Of a stretch of 64,000 nucleotides of DNA, positions 53,003 through 63,180 are shown piece by piece. Position 1 is the first letter of the stretch. Each line of letters starts with the position of its first letter. This DNA is from Streptomyces noursei (lineage in GTDB: Bacteria > Actinomycetota > Actinomycetes > Streptomycetales > Streptomycetaceae): NCBI RefSeq assembly GCF_016917755.1, contig NZ_CP070326.1, forward strand, positions 3,100,001 through 3,164,000, written 5' to 3'. A program made the translations under genes and the position numbers. The notes beneath the pieces are model-generated. The model had not been told where the DNA came from and made no database searches. It saw only the letters and a program-made list of their open reading frames with translations.

Positions 53003-53623
53003 GTGTCCGTACTTCCCTTGGTCTTCACCAGCGGCTGGGCGAGCGGGATCAACGCCTACGCCGTCGTCCTGCTGCTCGGCCTGCTCGGCGCGACCGGCGT
53101 CTCCGACGAGGTCCCCGCCGCCCTGGAGCGGCCCGATGTCCTGATCGTCGCGGCGGTGCTCTTCGTCGCCGAGGCGGTCGCCGACAAGGTCCCCTACGTG
53201 GACTCCGTCTGGGACGCCGTGCACACCGTGATCCGGCCCATCGCCGGCGGTGTGGTGGCGGCCCTGCTGGCCGGGCACGACGGGTCGCTGCCCCAGCTGG
53301 CGGCCGGTGCGGTGGGCGGCTCCACGGCGCTGGTGAGCCATCTGGTCAAGGCGGGCACCCGGATCGCGGTCAACACCTCGCCGGAGCCGGCGAGCAACAT
53401 CGTGCTGAGCCTGGCCGAGGACCTGGGCGTCGCGGGGATCATCGCGTTCGCGCTGTTCCACCCGTGGATCGCGGCGGGCATCGCGGCGGTACTGCTGGTC
53501 GCGGGCATCACGGTGGTGATCTTCCTGTGGTCGCGGATCCGCCGGTACCTGCGGCGCCGGCGGGAGCGGCGCGCGGCGAAGCGGCCGGCCCCTGCGGACG
53601 GCGCCGCACCGCCGGTCGGCTGA
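53003..53623 (+). CDS. DUF4126 family membrane protein
   Basis: A 206-residue protein starting MSVLPLVFTSGWASGINAYA, the DUF4126 opening. Four or five membrane segments contain the family blocks DKVPYVDSVWDAVHTVIRP, LVKAGTRIAVNTSPEP and IVLSLAEDLGV. It ends in an Arg-rich cytoplasmic tail. The function is unknown. GTG start, leaderless. It precedes the FAD enzyme by 66 nt, and that gene has its own -10. Confidence 0.92.
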   Translation: MSVLPLVFTSGWASGINAYAVVLLLGLLGATGVSDEVPAALERPDVLIVAAVLFVAEAVADKVPYVDSVWDAVHTVIRPIAGGVVAALLAGHDGSLPQLAAGAVGGSTALVSHLVKAGTRIAVNTSPEPASNIVLSLAEDLGVAGIIAFALFHPWIAAGIAAVLLVAGITVVIFLWSRIRRYLRRRRERRAAKRPAPADGAAPPVG

Positions 53624-53676
53624 GCCCGCCGCCGGCCGGGACACCGGCCGTCGACGCCGCTGTCAGTGCCGCCGGA

Positions 53677-53682
53677 TACAGT
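53677..53682 (+). promoter_or_regulatory. -10 box for leaderless FAD-enzyme gene
   Basis: TACAGT followed by 7 nt and the ATG at 53690, with no Shine-Dalgarno sequence. Confidence 0.45.
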
Positions 53683-53689
53683 CGCAGGC

Positions 53690-55216
53690 ATGGCAGGGAT
53701 TGCGGTGATCGGCGCCGGGATGGGCGCCATGGCGGCCGCCGCCCGGCTGGCCGTCGCGGGCCACCGGGTGGCGGTGTTCGAGCGCGGTGCGACGTACGGC
53801 GGCGCGGTGGGCCGCTTCGAGCGGGACGGCTTCGCCTTCGACACGGGGCCCGGCCTGCTGCATCTGCCGGCGGTGCACCGCGATCTGTTCCTCAAGACCG
53901 GCCGCGAGCCGCTGGAGAGCTGCGTCGAGCTGACCCAGGTCGACCCCGCGAGCCGGCATGTCTTCGCCGACGGCACCGCCGCGACGCTGCCGAACGCCTC
54001 GCGGGCCGGTGTCCTGGCCGCGCTGGACGAGGCCCTGGGCGCCGGCAGCGGCGAGCGCTGGAGCGATCTGATGGTCCGCGCCCGCGAGGCGTGGGACGCC
54101 ACCCGCCGGCCGCTCCTGGAGGAGCCGCTGTGGGCCAACTGGCACGTGCTGGGGCGCGACCCGTATCCGGCGGTGCGCCGGCGCGGCCTGTTCGGGCTGG
54201 GCGGGGGCAAGGGCCCGACCACCGCCACCCTCGCCGAGGTCGCCCGGCGGGAGCTGGCCGATCCCCGGCTGATCGCCCTCCTGGAGAGCTACGCCCTGGC
54301 GTACGGCTTCGACCCGCGCACCGCCCCGGCGAGCGCGACCGTGCTGCCGTACATGGAGCAGACCTTCGGCAGTTGGTACGTCGCCGGCGGGATGCGGGCG
54401 CTGGCCGACGCGCTGTACGCGCGCTGCCGGGCCCGCAAGGTGGAGTTCGCCTTCGACGCCGAGGTGACCCGGATCGTGGAGAAGGACGGCCGGGCCGCGG
54501 GCGTGGAGCTGGCCGACGGCCGGGTCGCCGAGGCGGAGTTCGTGGTCGCGGGCGTCGACCCGGTCCGGCTGCCGGGCCTGTGCGCGGGCCGCGCGCCCTG
54601 GGGCGACGGCGACGTCCGCCCCGCTCCGGAGCCGGGCGACCGGGGGGTCGGCGCCCGGCTGACGGTCTGTCTGGCGCTGCGCGGCGCCCGCCCGGCGGAC
54701 GCGGTGCACCGCACGGTGGTCCATGCCGCGGACCGCGCCGCGGAGCTGGCCGGCGTCTTCGGCGACGGGCCCGCCCCGCGGGCCCCCTGCGCCCGGCCGA
54801 CGGTGACGATGCTGCGCCCCGACGACCCGGCGACGCGCCCCGACGACGACCACGAGGCGGTGACGCTCACCGCCACCGTCACCCCGCACGGCCCGGTCGA
54901 CTGGCGGGATCCCGCGGTCCTGGAGCGGGCGGCGGACGAGCTGGTGGCGAGTGCCGAGGCGGCCGTACCGGGCCTGCGGGAGCGGGTGTTGTGGCGGGAG
55001 GTCCGCTCGCCGGCCGACGGTGGGCCGGTGCCCGGCCCGGCGCTGGCGGGCCGGGAAGGGCGCTTCCTGCGGCCCGGCAACCGCACCCGGATACCGGGGC
55101 TCTACGCCGTCGGCGACTGGTCCCACCCCGGTGGTGGGCTGGCGCACGCCGGGATGTCCGGGGCGATCGTCGCGGGCCTGATCGTCAACGGCGACGACTG
55201 GCACGGCTCGGAGTGA
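53690..55216 (+). CDS. FAD-dependent oxidoreductase, phytoene-desaturase-like
   Basis: A 508-residue flavoprotein of the carotenoid desaturase/isomerase superfamily. The N-terminal dinucleotide fold is IAVIGAGMGAMAAAARLA, followed by VAVFERG. The C-terminal signature GLYAVGDWSHPGGGLAHAGMSG closes the FAD site. No carotenoid biosynthesis genes (crtB, crtE) are nearby, so a carotenoid role is doubtful and the substrate is unknown. ATG start, leaderless. Confidence 0.85.
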   Translation: MAGIAVIGAGMGAMAAAARLAVAGHRVAVFERGATYGGAVGRFERDGFAFDTGPGLLHLPAVHRDLFLKTGREPLESCVELTQVDPASRHVFADGTAATLPNASRAGVLAALDEALGAGSGERWSDLMVRAREAWDATRRPLLEEPLWANWHVLGRDPYPAVRRRGLFGLGGGKGPTTATLAEVARRELADPRLIALLESYALAYGFDPRTAPASATVLPYMEQTFGSWYVAGGMRALADALYARCRARKVEFAFDAEVTRIVEKDGRAAGVELADGRVAEAEFVVAGVDPVRLPGLCAGRAPWGDGDVRPAPEPGDRGVGARLTVCLALRGARPADAVHRTVVHAADRAAELAGVFGDGPAPRAPCARPTVTMLRPDDPATRPDDDHEAVTLTATVTPHGPVDWRDPAVLERAADELVASAEAAVPGLRERVLWREVRSPADGGPVPGPALAGREGRFLRPGNRTRIPGLYAVGDWSHPGGGLAHAGMSGAIVAGLIVNGDDWHGSE

Positions 55217-55223
55217 GCCCGTG

Positions 55224-55260
55224 CCCGGCCCCGGATGCCGGGACCGGCGACGGGGCCGGG
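55224..55260. terminator. hairpin between converging genes
   Basis: Arms CCCGGCCCCG (55224-55233) and CGGGGCCGGG (55251-55260) pair over 10 bp, just after the FAD-enzyme stop and facing the membrane-protein gene. Confidence 0.6.
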
Positions 55261-55285
55261 CCGCCACGCGACCGCCGCCCGCCGC

Positions 55286-56341
55286 TCAGTAGTGGTAGCG
55301 CTGCTCGTCGTACCCCGGCTGCGGGGGCGGGTAGGACGGGTGCTCCGCCGCGTGCCCGGTGTCCCGCTGCTGCGGCACCCAGGCGCCGTCCAGCGGGTTC
55401 TGCGGGGTCTGCGGGGTCTGCGGGTGGTAGTACTCCTGGCCGTACTGCTGCGCCGGCTGGCCGCCGAGGCCGTCGTACTGCCCCGCCTGGTACGGCGCCC
55501 CGCCGAACGCGTCGGGCTCCTCGTAGGGGTCGTAGTGCGCGGCGTACTGCTGGGTACCGATGTACGGGTCCGAGTAGGGCGCCTGCCCGCCGTGGTAGGA
55601 GCCGTCGTCGTAGGTCGGGTAGGGGTCGGTGTACTCGCCCTGGCCGGGGGGCGCGCTGTAACCGCCGCCGTAGCCATGGGCGTTGGGGTCGCCCTCCGCA
55701 GTGACGTTTCCGAAGACGTCGTACGAGGCGGCGGCCAACGGGTCGGGGCGGGAGTCGCGGCTGTAGACGCCGTAGGCCCCGGTCTCGTCCGGCAGCGGCT
55801 GGGGGGCGTAGACGGTGGGGGCGTCCGCGAAGGCGGAGGCGGAGGCGAAGTCCGGTGCGGCGGCGGGCGGTTCACCGGGGCCGACCGGGTCCGGCAGCGT
55901 CTGATACGGGTCCGGGGCCGCGACGCCGACGCCGTCGTAGGCGCCGTCGTAAGCGCCGGCCGTGGGCTCCGTGCCGCTTCCCGCGACGGCCTCGGGCGTC
56001 TCCTCCGTCAGCCCGGAGACCTGGAGGTTCGGCCCGGCCGCGGGAGCGCGCGAGGAGCGCGCGCGGCGCCGGCGGTTCGGCTTGGGCCGCCCCCCGATCG
56101 TCCAGCCGTCCATGTAGCCGCGGCGGACGGAGAGCGTCACATAGGTCTGCCCCACCGCGAAGGCGATGCCCCCCAGCGCGATCACTATGACCGAGGGGAG
56201 GAGCACGCCGGTGACCACGCCGAGGAAGCCGCACAGCGCCAGCAACCGCCAGCGCAGCGGCGCCTTGTTCTGGAACAGCACCTCGCCGAGCAGCCACAGG
56301 GCGACCAGGCCGAACGCGATGTAGAGGATCGTCCAGCCCAT
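55286..56341 (-). CDS. membrane protein with Tyr/Pro/Gln-rich cytoplasmic tail
   Basis: A 351-residue protein. Three closely packed hydrophobic segments occupy residues 3-75 (MGWTILYIAFGLVALWLL, LLALCGFLGVVTGVLL and IALGGIAFAVGQTYVTL), with an Arg-rich stop (RPKPNRRRRARSS). The last 240 residues are disordered, rich in Tyr, Asp, Pro, Gln and Gly, with repeated AYDG, DPY and QQYG motifs and ending DEQRYHY. I do not recognise a function. The ATG has GAGGG upstream. It lies 35 nt downstream of metF on the same strand. Confidence 0.78.
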   Translation of the reverse strand: MGWTILYIAFGLVALWLLGEVLFQNKAPLRWRLLALCGFLGVVTGVLLPSVIVIALGGIAFAVGQTYVTLSVRRGYMDGWTIGGRPKPNRRRRARSSRAPAAGPNLQVSGLTEETPEAVAGSGTEPTAGAYDGAYDGVGVAAPDPYQTLPDPVGPGEPPAAAPDFASASAFADAPTVYAPQPLPDETGAYGVYSRDSRPDPLAAASYDVFGNVTAEGDPNAHGYGGGYSAPPGQGEYTDPYPTYDDGSYHGGQAPYSDPYIGTQQYAAHYDPYEEPDAFGGAPYQAGQYDGLGGQPAQQYGQEYYHPQTPQTPQNPLDGAWVPQQRDTGHAAEHPSYPPPQPGYDEQRYHY

Positions 56342-56376
56342 ATGCGCCCTCTTCCGCCGGATCCCGGCCGCCGTGG

Positions 56377-57294
56377 TCAGGGCCGCTGGTGCAGCCCCAG
56401 GTTCTCGTAGATTTCCAGGGTCGCCGTGGAGTGGTTCAGGGTGATGAAGTGCAACCCGGGCACGTCCTCGGCCATCAAGCGCGCACACAGGTCCGTCGCG
56501 TACTCGATGCCAATGGAGCGTACCGCCGCCGGGTCGTCCTTGACCGCGAGGATGCGCTCGGCGAGCTCGGGCGGGAACGCGGCGTTGCTGAGCTGCGCAA
56601 ACCGCTCGATCTGACGCACATTGGTCACCGGCATGATCTCCGGAATGATCGGCGTCGAGCAACCCGCGGCGCGGACCCGGTCGCGCAGCCGGAAGTAGTC
56701 CTCCGGATAGAAGAACATCTGCGTGATCGCGAAGTCGGCGCCGGCGCGGCACTTGTCGACGAAGTGCTGGATGTCGGCGTCCCAGTCCGTCGAGCGCGGG
56801 TGCATCTCGGGGAAGGCCGCCACGCCGACGCAGAAGTCGCCGGACTCCTTGATCAGCCGGACCAGGTCGGCGGCGTAGCTGATGCCCTCGGGGTGCTTGA
56901 CCCACTCGCCCATGGGGTCGCCCGGCGGGTCGCCGCGCAGCGCGAGCATGTTGCGGATCCCGGCGTCGGCGTACTGGCCGATGATGTTGCGCAGCTCGGC
57001 GGTGGAGTGGTTGACCGCGGTCAGGTGGGCGACGGGGGTGAGGGTGGTGTCGGTGGCGATGCGCTCGGTGGCACGGACCGTGCCGTCGCGGGAGGTGCCG
57101 CCGGCGCCGTAGGTCACCGACACGAAGGTCGGGGCGACGGCCTCGATGCGGCGGATGGCGTTCCACAGCGTCCGCTCGCCCTTCTCCGTCTTGGGTGCGG
57201 CGAACTCGAATGAATAGGATCGCTTGCCGGAGGCAAGCAGGTCGCGCACGGTACGTGCGCGATCAGTCCTGGTGGAAGCTGTACCTAGGGCCAT
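56377..57294 (-). CDS. metF: methylenetetrahydrofolate reductase
   Basis: A 305-residue FAD-dependent TIM barrel that reduces 5,10-methylene-THF to 5-methyl-THF for methionine synthesis. [13 protein letters not shown] holds the catalytic Glu region; [20 protein letters not shown] and [14 protein letters not shown] are further family blocks. The ATG start is 6 nt after a TAACCT -10 box, so the transcript is probably leaderless. Confidence 0.96.
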   Translation of the reverse strand: MALGTASTRTDRARTVRDLLASGKRSYSFEFAAPKTEKGERTLWNAIRRIEAVAPTFVSVTYGAGGTSRDGTVRATERIATDTTLTPVAHLTAVNHSTAELRNIIGQYADAGIRNMLALRGDPPGDPMGEWVKHPEGISYAADLVRLIKESGDFCVGVAAFPEMHPRSTDWDADIQHFVDKCRAGADFAITQMFFYPEDYFRLRDRVRAAGCSTPIIPEIMPVTNVRQIERFAQLSNAAFPPELAERILAVKDDPAAVRSIGIEYATDLCARLMAEDVPGLHFITLNHSTATLEIYENLGLHQRP

Positions 57295-57300
57295 ACCCGC

Positions 57301-57329
57301 AGGTTAACCACAGCCCGGACGGACACCAA
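57301..57329 (-). promoter_or_regulatory. metF promoter, leaderless type
   Basis: TTGGTG (57324-57329) and TAACCT (57301-57306), exactly 17 nt apart, with the -10 ending 6 nt before the metF ATG. Confidence 0.65.
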
Positions 57330-57365
57330 CCGGCATCGGCGTAATGGCTGGTTGGCGCGGTTCCT

Positions 57366-57380
57366 GTCCACTACGTGGAC
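57366..57380. repeat. inverted repeat upstream of metF
   Basis: GTCCAC-tac-GTGGAC, a perfect 6-bp-arm palindrome about 40 nt upstream of the metF -35. It could be an operator; the binding protein is unknown. Confidence 0.4.
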
Positions 57381-57427
57381 ATCTTCCGTCCATTCCGGGG
57401 TCTCCCGGTGGGCGCCGGACGCCCTGG

Positions 57428-58078
57428 TCAGACGGGCCAGGACCGGATCCGCTTGGCCAGTTCCGTGGCCGCCGCGCCCGGGTCCTCGGCCTCGGTGATC
57501 GCGCGGACCACCACCACCCGGCGGGCGCCGGCCGCCAGCACCTCGTCGAGGTTGCCGGCGTCGATGCCGCCGATGGCGAACCAGGGGCGTTCGGGGTTCC
57601 GCGCGGCGGCGTACCGGACCAGGTCCAGCCCCGGGGCGTGCCGGCCGGGCTTGGTCGGCGTGGGCCAGCAGGGGCCGGTGCAGAAGTAGTCCACCCCGGG
57701 CTCGGTGAGCGCGGCGTCCACCTCGGCCTCGGCGTGGGTGGAGCGGCCGATCAGCGGCTCCGGACCGAGCAGGGCGCGGGCGGCCGGGACCGGCAGGTCC
57801 CCCTGGCCGAGGTGGAGCACCTCGGCGCCCGCGGCATGGGCGACGTCCGCGCGGTCGTTGACCGCGAGCAGCTTGCCGTGCCGCCGGCAGGCATCGGCGA
57901 AGACCTCCAGGTGGCGCAGCTCCTGGCCGGCCTCCATGCCCTTGTCGCGGAGCTGGACGATGTCCACGCCCGAGGCCAGCACCGCGTCCAGGAACTGCGG
58001 GAGATCGCCCTGGCGGGTGCGTGCGTCGGTGCACAGGTAGAGCCGGGCGTCGGACAGGGCCTGTCGAGCGGCGGTCAT
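57428..58078 (-). CDS. thiE: thiamine-phosphate synthase
   Basis: A 216-residue TIM-barrel enzyme that couples HMP pyrophosphate and thiazole phosphate to thiamine phosphate. Seen: [42 protein letters not shown] and [20 protein letters not shown], all binding pyrophosphate and thiazole. ATG start with GGGGGGAAG upstream. It is separate from the thiO-S-G operon and has no TPP riboswitch of its own. Confidence 0.95.
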   Translation of the reverse strand: MTAARQALSDARLYLCTDARTRQGDLPQFLDAVLASGVDIVQLRDKGMEAGQELRHLEVFADACRRHGKLLAVNDRADVAHAAGAEVLHLGQGDLPVPAARALLGPEPLIGRSTHAEAEVDAALTEPGVDYFCTGPCWPTPTKPGRHAPGLDLVRYAAARNPERPWFAIGGIDAGNLDEVLAAGARRVVVVRAITEAEDPGAAATELAKRIRSWPV

Positions 58079-58100
58079 CGGGCGGCTTCCCCCCTCGTCG

Positions 58101-58138
58101 GCGTCGTACGGACCGGCCGGGGCCGGTCCGTACGACGC
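58101..58138 (-). terminator. terminator after the Rv2175c-like gene
   Basis: A perfect 18-bp inverted repeat (58101-58118 with 58121-58138) with only GG between the arms, located between the Rv2175c-like stop and the thiE start. Confidence 0.85.
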
Positions 58139-58189
58139 GTGGATGCGGTTACGGATGCGTGGTGCGGTTACTGGGCGGACGCGGGTCCG

Positions 58190-58555
58190 TCAGACGGCCA
58201 GGGCCTGGGCCCGGCGCTTGACCTCCGTGCCGCGATTCTCGCGCAGCGCCTGCGCCGGGGTGCCGGGCAGGGTGTCGTCGGCGGTGAAGAGCCACTCCAG
58301 CATCTCCTCGTCGGCGAAGCCGTCGTCGCGCAGGAGCGTCAGCGTGCCGGCGAGGCCCTTGACGACCTTGCCGTCCTGGATGAATTCGGCGGGCACCTGG
58401 AGCACGCGGTTCTCGCCGCGACGCACCGCGATCAGCTGGCCCTCCTTCACCAGCTGCCGCACGCGCGTCACCTCGACGCCGAGTTCCTCGGCGATGTCGG
58501 GGAGGGTCAGCCAGGCGGGGACGAGCCCATCGATGTTTACGTCAATCTCGGTCAC
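58190..58555 (-). CDS. Rv2175c-family DNA-binding protein
   Basis: A 121-residue protein with an N-terminal winged helix (WLTLPDIAEELGVEVTRVRQLVKEGQ) and a C-terminal Rv2175c domain (LAGTLTLLRDDGFADEEMLEWLF). In Mycobacterium tuberculosis Rv2175c is phosphorylated by the kinase PknL encoded next to it. Here a PknB-type kinase lies about 4.6 kb away at the window end. I use the GTG at 58555 because family members begin just before TEID. The longer frame to 58621 lacks conservation-like sequence. Confidence 0.88.
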   Translation of the reverse strand: MTEIDVNIDGLVPAWLTLPDIAEELGVEVTRVRQLVKEGQLIAVRRGENRVLQVPAEFIQDGKVVKGLAGTLTLLRDDGFADEEMLEWLFTADDTLPGTPAQALRENRGTEVKRRAQALAV

Positions 58556-58656
58556 AGGACAAGCCTGCCACCTCCCACTGACAGCCGGTAGCCGGGCGTC
58601 GCCGTCAGGGGCCGCGTGCACACCGCCGGGTGAGCCGTCCGGCCCGCGGACCGCCC

Positions 58657-59949
58657 CTACCGCACCGCCGACTTGAGCGGAACGGCCGCGTCCGCCGCCC
58701 GCTCCCGGTCGAGCAGCGCGCCCTTCTCGATCAGCCGCCGCCCCTGGGCCAGGTCCCGCGGCCGCCCCACGGCCAGCAGCGCGACCAGCCGGCCCGCCGG
58801 TCGCCCGGCGCCGCCCCCGGCCGCGCCCGCCCGGTCCTGGCCCTCGCCCCGCAGCCAGATCACCGACCAGGCGGCGCCGGCCGGGTCGCCGCGCCAGACG
58901 AGTTCGTCGGCGTCCACGTGGTGGCCGGCGTACTGCACGAACCGCCCGAACTGCTCGGACCAGAAGTACGGCACCGGGTCGTAGACCACGCCCGCCGCCT
59001 CGCCGCCGGCGATGTTCTCGGCCACCGTGCGGGGCCCCTGGAGGGCGTTGTCCCAGTGGTGGACCAGCAGCCGGGTGCCGTAACGGGCCGACGGGAAGGA
59101 GGCGCAGTCGCCGACCGCGTAGACGTCGGGGACGGAGGTGCGCAGCCGCTCGTCGGCCAGGACCGAGCCGTCCTCGGGCGAGAGGGCGACGCCGGAGCCG
59201 GCCAGCCAGCCGGTGGCGGGCCGGGCGCCGACCCCGACGACCACGGCGTCGGCGGGCAGGGTGGTGCCGTCGGCCAGCGCCACCGCGCCGGGCGCGAGGG
59301 AGGCGACCCGGGCGCCGGTGCGCAGGTCCGCGCCGGCGTCCGTGTACCAGTCGGTCATGTACGCGGCGACCTCGGCGGGCAGGGCGCCGGCCAGCGGATG
59401 GTCGGCGGCCTCGACGACGGTGACCTCGCAGCCCGCCTCACGGGCCGCGGTGGCGAACTCCGCGCCGATCCAACCGGCGCCCACCACCACGATCCGGTGC
59501 TGGGCGGCGAGCACCGGGCGCAGCCGCTCGGCGTCGTCCAGGGTGCGCAGGAGGTGCACGTCGGGGAGCTCGTCGCCGCCCGGCAGCCGGATCGGTTCGG
59601 CACCGGTGGCGATGACCGCGTAGTCGTAGCGGATCGGGCCCTCGGCGGTCTCGACGACGCGCTCGGCCGGGCGCAGCGCGGTGACCGGGCAGCCGAGGCG
59701 GAGGTCGATGCCGAGGGCGGCGAAGTCGATGTCGAACGCCGAGCCCTCGGCCTTGCCGAGCAGCACCGCCTTGGACAGCGGGGGGCGGTCGTAGGGCTGG
59801 TGGGGCTCGTCGCCGAGGAGCGTGATCGCGCCGCGCCAGCCTTGCTCGCGCAGGGCCACGGCGGTCTGCACACCCGCCATCCCCGCGCCGGCGATCACCA
59901 CGCGCGGCGTGCGGTCAGGGGCCTGGGGAGACTTGCTCTGCTCGCTCAC
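58657..59949 (-). CDS. FAD/NAD(P)H ferredoxin-reductase-like oxidoreductase
   Basis: A 430-residue flavoprotein. FAD site VVIAGAGMAGVQTAVALRE; NAD(P) site IVVVGAGWIGAEFATAARE; FAD-binding VYAVGDCASFPSARYG; C-terminal reductase domain with LVHHWDNALQGPRTVAENI. It resembles reductases of Rieske or P450 systems and probably feeds electrons to a ferredoxin encoded elsewhere. GTG start 6 nt after TAGAGT (59956-59961), so probably leaderless. It is divergent from the thiO operon. Confidence 0.9.
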   Translation of the reverse strand: MSEQSKSPQAPDRTPRVVIAGAGMAGVQTAVALREQGWRGAITLLGDEPHQPYDRPPLSKAVLLGKAEGSAFDIDFAALGIDLRLGCPVTALRPAERVVETAEGPIRYDYAVIATGAEPIRLPGGDELPDVHLLRTLDDAERLRPVLAAQHRIVVVGAGWIGAEFATAAREAGCEVTVVEAADHPLAGALPAEVAAYMTDWYTDAGADLRTGARVASLAPGAVALADGTTLPADAVVVGVGARPATGWLAGSGVALSPEDGSVLADERLRTSVPDVYAVGDCASFPSARYGTRLLVHHWDNALQGPRTVAENIAGGEAAGVVYDPVPYFWSEQFGRFVQYAGHHVDADELVWRGDPAGAAWSVIWLRGEGQDRAGAAGGGAGRPAGRLVALLAVGRPRDLAQGRRLIEKGALLDRERAADAAVPLKSAVR

Positions 59950-59955
59950 CCGCTC

Positions 59956-59961
59956 ACTCTA
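59956..59961 (-). promoter_or_regulatory. -10 box for leaderless ferredoxin-reductase-like gene
   Basis: TAGAGT followed by 6 nt and GTG 59949; no ribosome site and no evident -35. Confidence 0.45.
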
Positions 59962-60089
59962 GGACGGCGGACGACGCGGCCCGCAGCACCGCGCAAGGAG
60001 ATCTCTGACACAGCGTCATGAGCCGTGGCGCCAGGGCACCGTCCGGAACCGCCGGCAGGTGTACGGGGCCGTGCCGCCAGGGCGCTCCC

Positions 60090-60118
60090 TTACGGCGCGT
60101 CGCGGCCCGTATTAGGGT
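60090..60118 (+). promoter_or_regulatory. promoter of the thiO-thiS-thiG operon
   Basis: TTACGG (60090-60095) and TAGGGT (60113-60118) with a 17-nt spacer, placing the start just before the TPP aptamer. Confidence 0.55.
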
Positions 60119-60133
60119 GGCGGCTGCACGCAC

Positions 60134-60221
60134 TCGCGGGAGCCCGGACGGACCGGGCTGAGAGGGAGGCTGGCCGGCCTCCGACCGTACGAACCTGATC
60201 CGGGTCATGCCGGCGAAGGGA
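60134..60221 (+). promoter_or_regulatory. TPP riboswitch (THI element)
   Basis: A canonical thiamine-pyrophosphate aptamer. CGGGAGCCC at 60137 and GGGCTGAGAGG at 60155-60165 are the pyrimidine-sensor half. GAACCTGATCCGGGTCATGC at 60191 and CGGCGAAGGGA at 60211-60221 form the rest. The ribosome site GGAGGGG overlaps the aptamer end, and CCTCC at 60178-60182 could pair with it. No terminator stem is seen before the ATG, so control is probably at translation initiation. The sequestering pairing is inference. Confidence 0.95.
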
Positions 60222-60235
60222 GGGGCTGGACGCCC

Positions 60236-61453
60236 ATGCATCCATTGCATCCATCCGCCACACCACCGCACCCCGACGTGCTGGTCGTCGGGGGCGGCAT
60301 CATCGGGCTGGTCACCGCCTGGCGGGCGGCCGGCCGGGGGCTGCGGGTCGCGGTGGCGGACCCCGCGCCCGGCGGCGGCGCGGCGTACGTCGCGGCCGGC
60401 ATGCTGGCCGCGGTCACCGAGCTGCACTACGGCGAGGAGACGCTGCTGGGGCTCAATCTGGCCTCGGCGCGCCGCTATCCGCGCTTCGCGCAGGAGCTGG
60501 AGGAGGCGAGCGGGCAGCGGATCGGCTACCAGCGGTGCGGCACGCTGGCCGTCGCGCTGGACGCCGACGACCGCGCCCATCTGCGGGAACTGCACGCCCT
60601 CCAGGTCCGGTCCGGGCTGGACTCCCAGTGGCTGACCGGACGCGAGTGCCGCCGGCTGGAGCCGATGCTCGCCCCCGGGGTGCGCGGCGGCCTCCGGGTG
60701 GACGGTGACCACCAGGTCGATCCGCGCCGGTTGACGGACGCCCTGCTGGCCGCCTGCGAGCGGGCCGGGGTGGTCTTCCACCGCACCTGGGCGGAGCGCC
60801 TGACGACCGCCGGCGGGCGCGCCTCGGGCGCGGAACTCGCCGACGGGACACGGCTGGCGGCCGGTCAGGTCGTACTGGCTGGGGGCAGCCGCAGCGGCCG
60901 GCTGGCCGGGGTGCCGGAGGCCGTGCTGCCACCGGTGCGCCCCGTCAAGGGGCAGGTGCTGCGGCTGCGGCTGCCGGACCCGCCGCCGGGCGGCCGGCCG
61001 TTCCTCTCCCGCACCGTACGGGCGGTGGTCCGCGGCAACCCCCTCTACCTGGTGCCCCGGGAGAGCGGTGAACTGGTCCTCGGTGCCACCAGCGAGGAGC
61101 TGGGCTGGGACACCACGGTCACCGCGGGCGGCGTCTACGAGCTGCTGCGGGACGCCCACGAGCTGGTCCCCGGCCTCACCGAGCTGCCGCTGACCGAGAG
61201 CCGCGCCGGGCTGCGCCCCGGCTCCCCGGACAACGCGCCGCTGCTCGGGCCGACCGAGCTGCCCGGCCTCCACCTGGCCACCGGCCACTTCCGCAACGGC
61301 GTCCTGCTGACGCCGGTCACCGGCGACGTGATGGCCGAGGTGCTGGCCACCGGGACCGTCCCGGAAGCGGCCCGCCCCTTCTCCCCCACGCGCTTCTCCC
61401 CCACCGCCCGGGGGGCCGAGCGCACCCGCGCCCCAGAGGAGCAGCCCGTATGA
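60236..61453 (+). CDS. thiO: glycine oxidase ThiO
   Basis: A 405-residue FAD enzyme that oxidises glycine to iminoglycine for the thiazole ring. FAD site VLVVGGGIIGLVTAWRAA; substrate and FAD blocks are GYQRCGTLAVALDADDR and RAGLRPGSPDNAPLLGPT. The first codons after the TPP riboswitch (MHPLHPSATPPHP) make a short unstructured leader. The stop overlaps the thiS start (ATGA). Confidence 0.95.
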   Translation: MHPLHPSATPPHPDVLVVGGGIIGLVTAWRAAGRGLRVAVADPAPGGGAAYVAAGMLAAVTELHYGEETLLGLNLASARRYPRFAQELEEASGQRIGYQRCGTLAVALDADDRAHLRELHALQVRSGLDSQWLTGRECRRLEPMLAPGVRGGLRVDGDHQVDPRRLTDALLAACERAGVVFHRTWAERLTTAGGRASGAELADGTRLAAGQVVLAGGSRSGRLAGVPEAVLPPVRPVKGQVLRLRLPDPPPGGRPFLSRTVRAVVRGNPLYLVPRESGELVLGATSEELGWDTTVTAGGVYELLRDAHELVPGLTELPLTESRAGLRPGSPDNAPLLGPTELPGLHLATGHFRNGVLLTPVTGDVMAEVLATGTVPEAARPFSPTRFSPTARGAERTRAPEEQPV

Positions 61454-61710
61454 ACGCCCCCGGTACCCCCGACGGCCCCGATGCCCCCGAGGGCCGCACC
61501 GGCCCCACGATGTACGTCTCCGTCAACGGGGAGGCCCGCCGGATCCCCGGCGGACTGACCCTCGACCGGCTGGTCGCCACGCTGTCCCAGGCACCGGCCG
61601 GGGTGGCCGCCGCGGTCAACGAGACCGTGGTGCCGCGCAGCCAGTGGCCCACCACCGCGCTCGGCGACGGCGACCGCGTCGAGGTGCTGACCGCCGTCCA
61701 GGGAGGCTGA
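61450..61710 (+). CDS. thiS: sulfur-carrier protein ThiS
   Basis: An 86-residue ubiquitin-fold carrier that brings sulfur as a C-terminal thiocarboxylate. It ends VQGG, the required Gly-Gly. The fold proper starts near MYVSVNGEARRIPGG; an N-terminal stretch of about 20 residues is Pro/Asp/Gly-rich and unusual. The start is set by the ATGA overlap with thiO; ATG 61510 would give the usual 66-residue length. I prefer the coupled start. Confidence 0.92.
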   Translation: MNAPGTPDGPDAPEGRTGPTMYVSVNGEARRIPGGLTLDRLVATLSQAPAGVAAAVNETVVPRSQWPTTALGDGDRVEVLTAVQGG

Positions 61711-62993
<1,283 letters not shown>

Positions 62994-63166
62994 GAGGTCC
63001 CCCTTCTGGTGCGGTGTGCCGCGTGACGCACCCTTGGGGAGCGACCACGGCCGGGACCGGATTATTCCGTGCCCGGGGCGCCGGTCCGCCGGCCGCCCCG
63101 TGTCACGGTTCCGCTGCGGTAGCCCAGGAGAGTGGCCGGGGCGCCCGGCGTGTCGGCGCGGGCTCG

Positions 63167-63172
63167 TAGACT
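63167..63172 (+). promoter_or_regulatory. -10 box for leaderless kinase gene
   Basis: TAGACT followed by 8 nt and the GTG start at 63181, with no ribosome site. It is the clearest leaderless arrangement in the window. Confidence 0.6.
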
Positions 63173-63180
63173 CGTCTGCC

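Noticed and set aside
53690..55216. Carotenoid gene cluster suggested by the phytoene-desaturase-like enzyme
   Set aside because: No crtB, crtE, crtY or similar genes in the neighbourhood; only the FAD fold is shared.
58079..58189. Possible second TPP riboswitch upstream of thiE
   Set aside because: No CTGAGA or AACCTGAT elements; the region is a terminator hairpin plus a short GATGCGGTTAC near-repeat.
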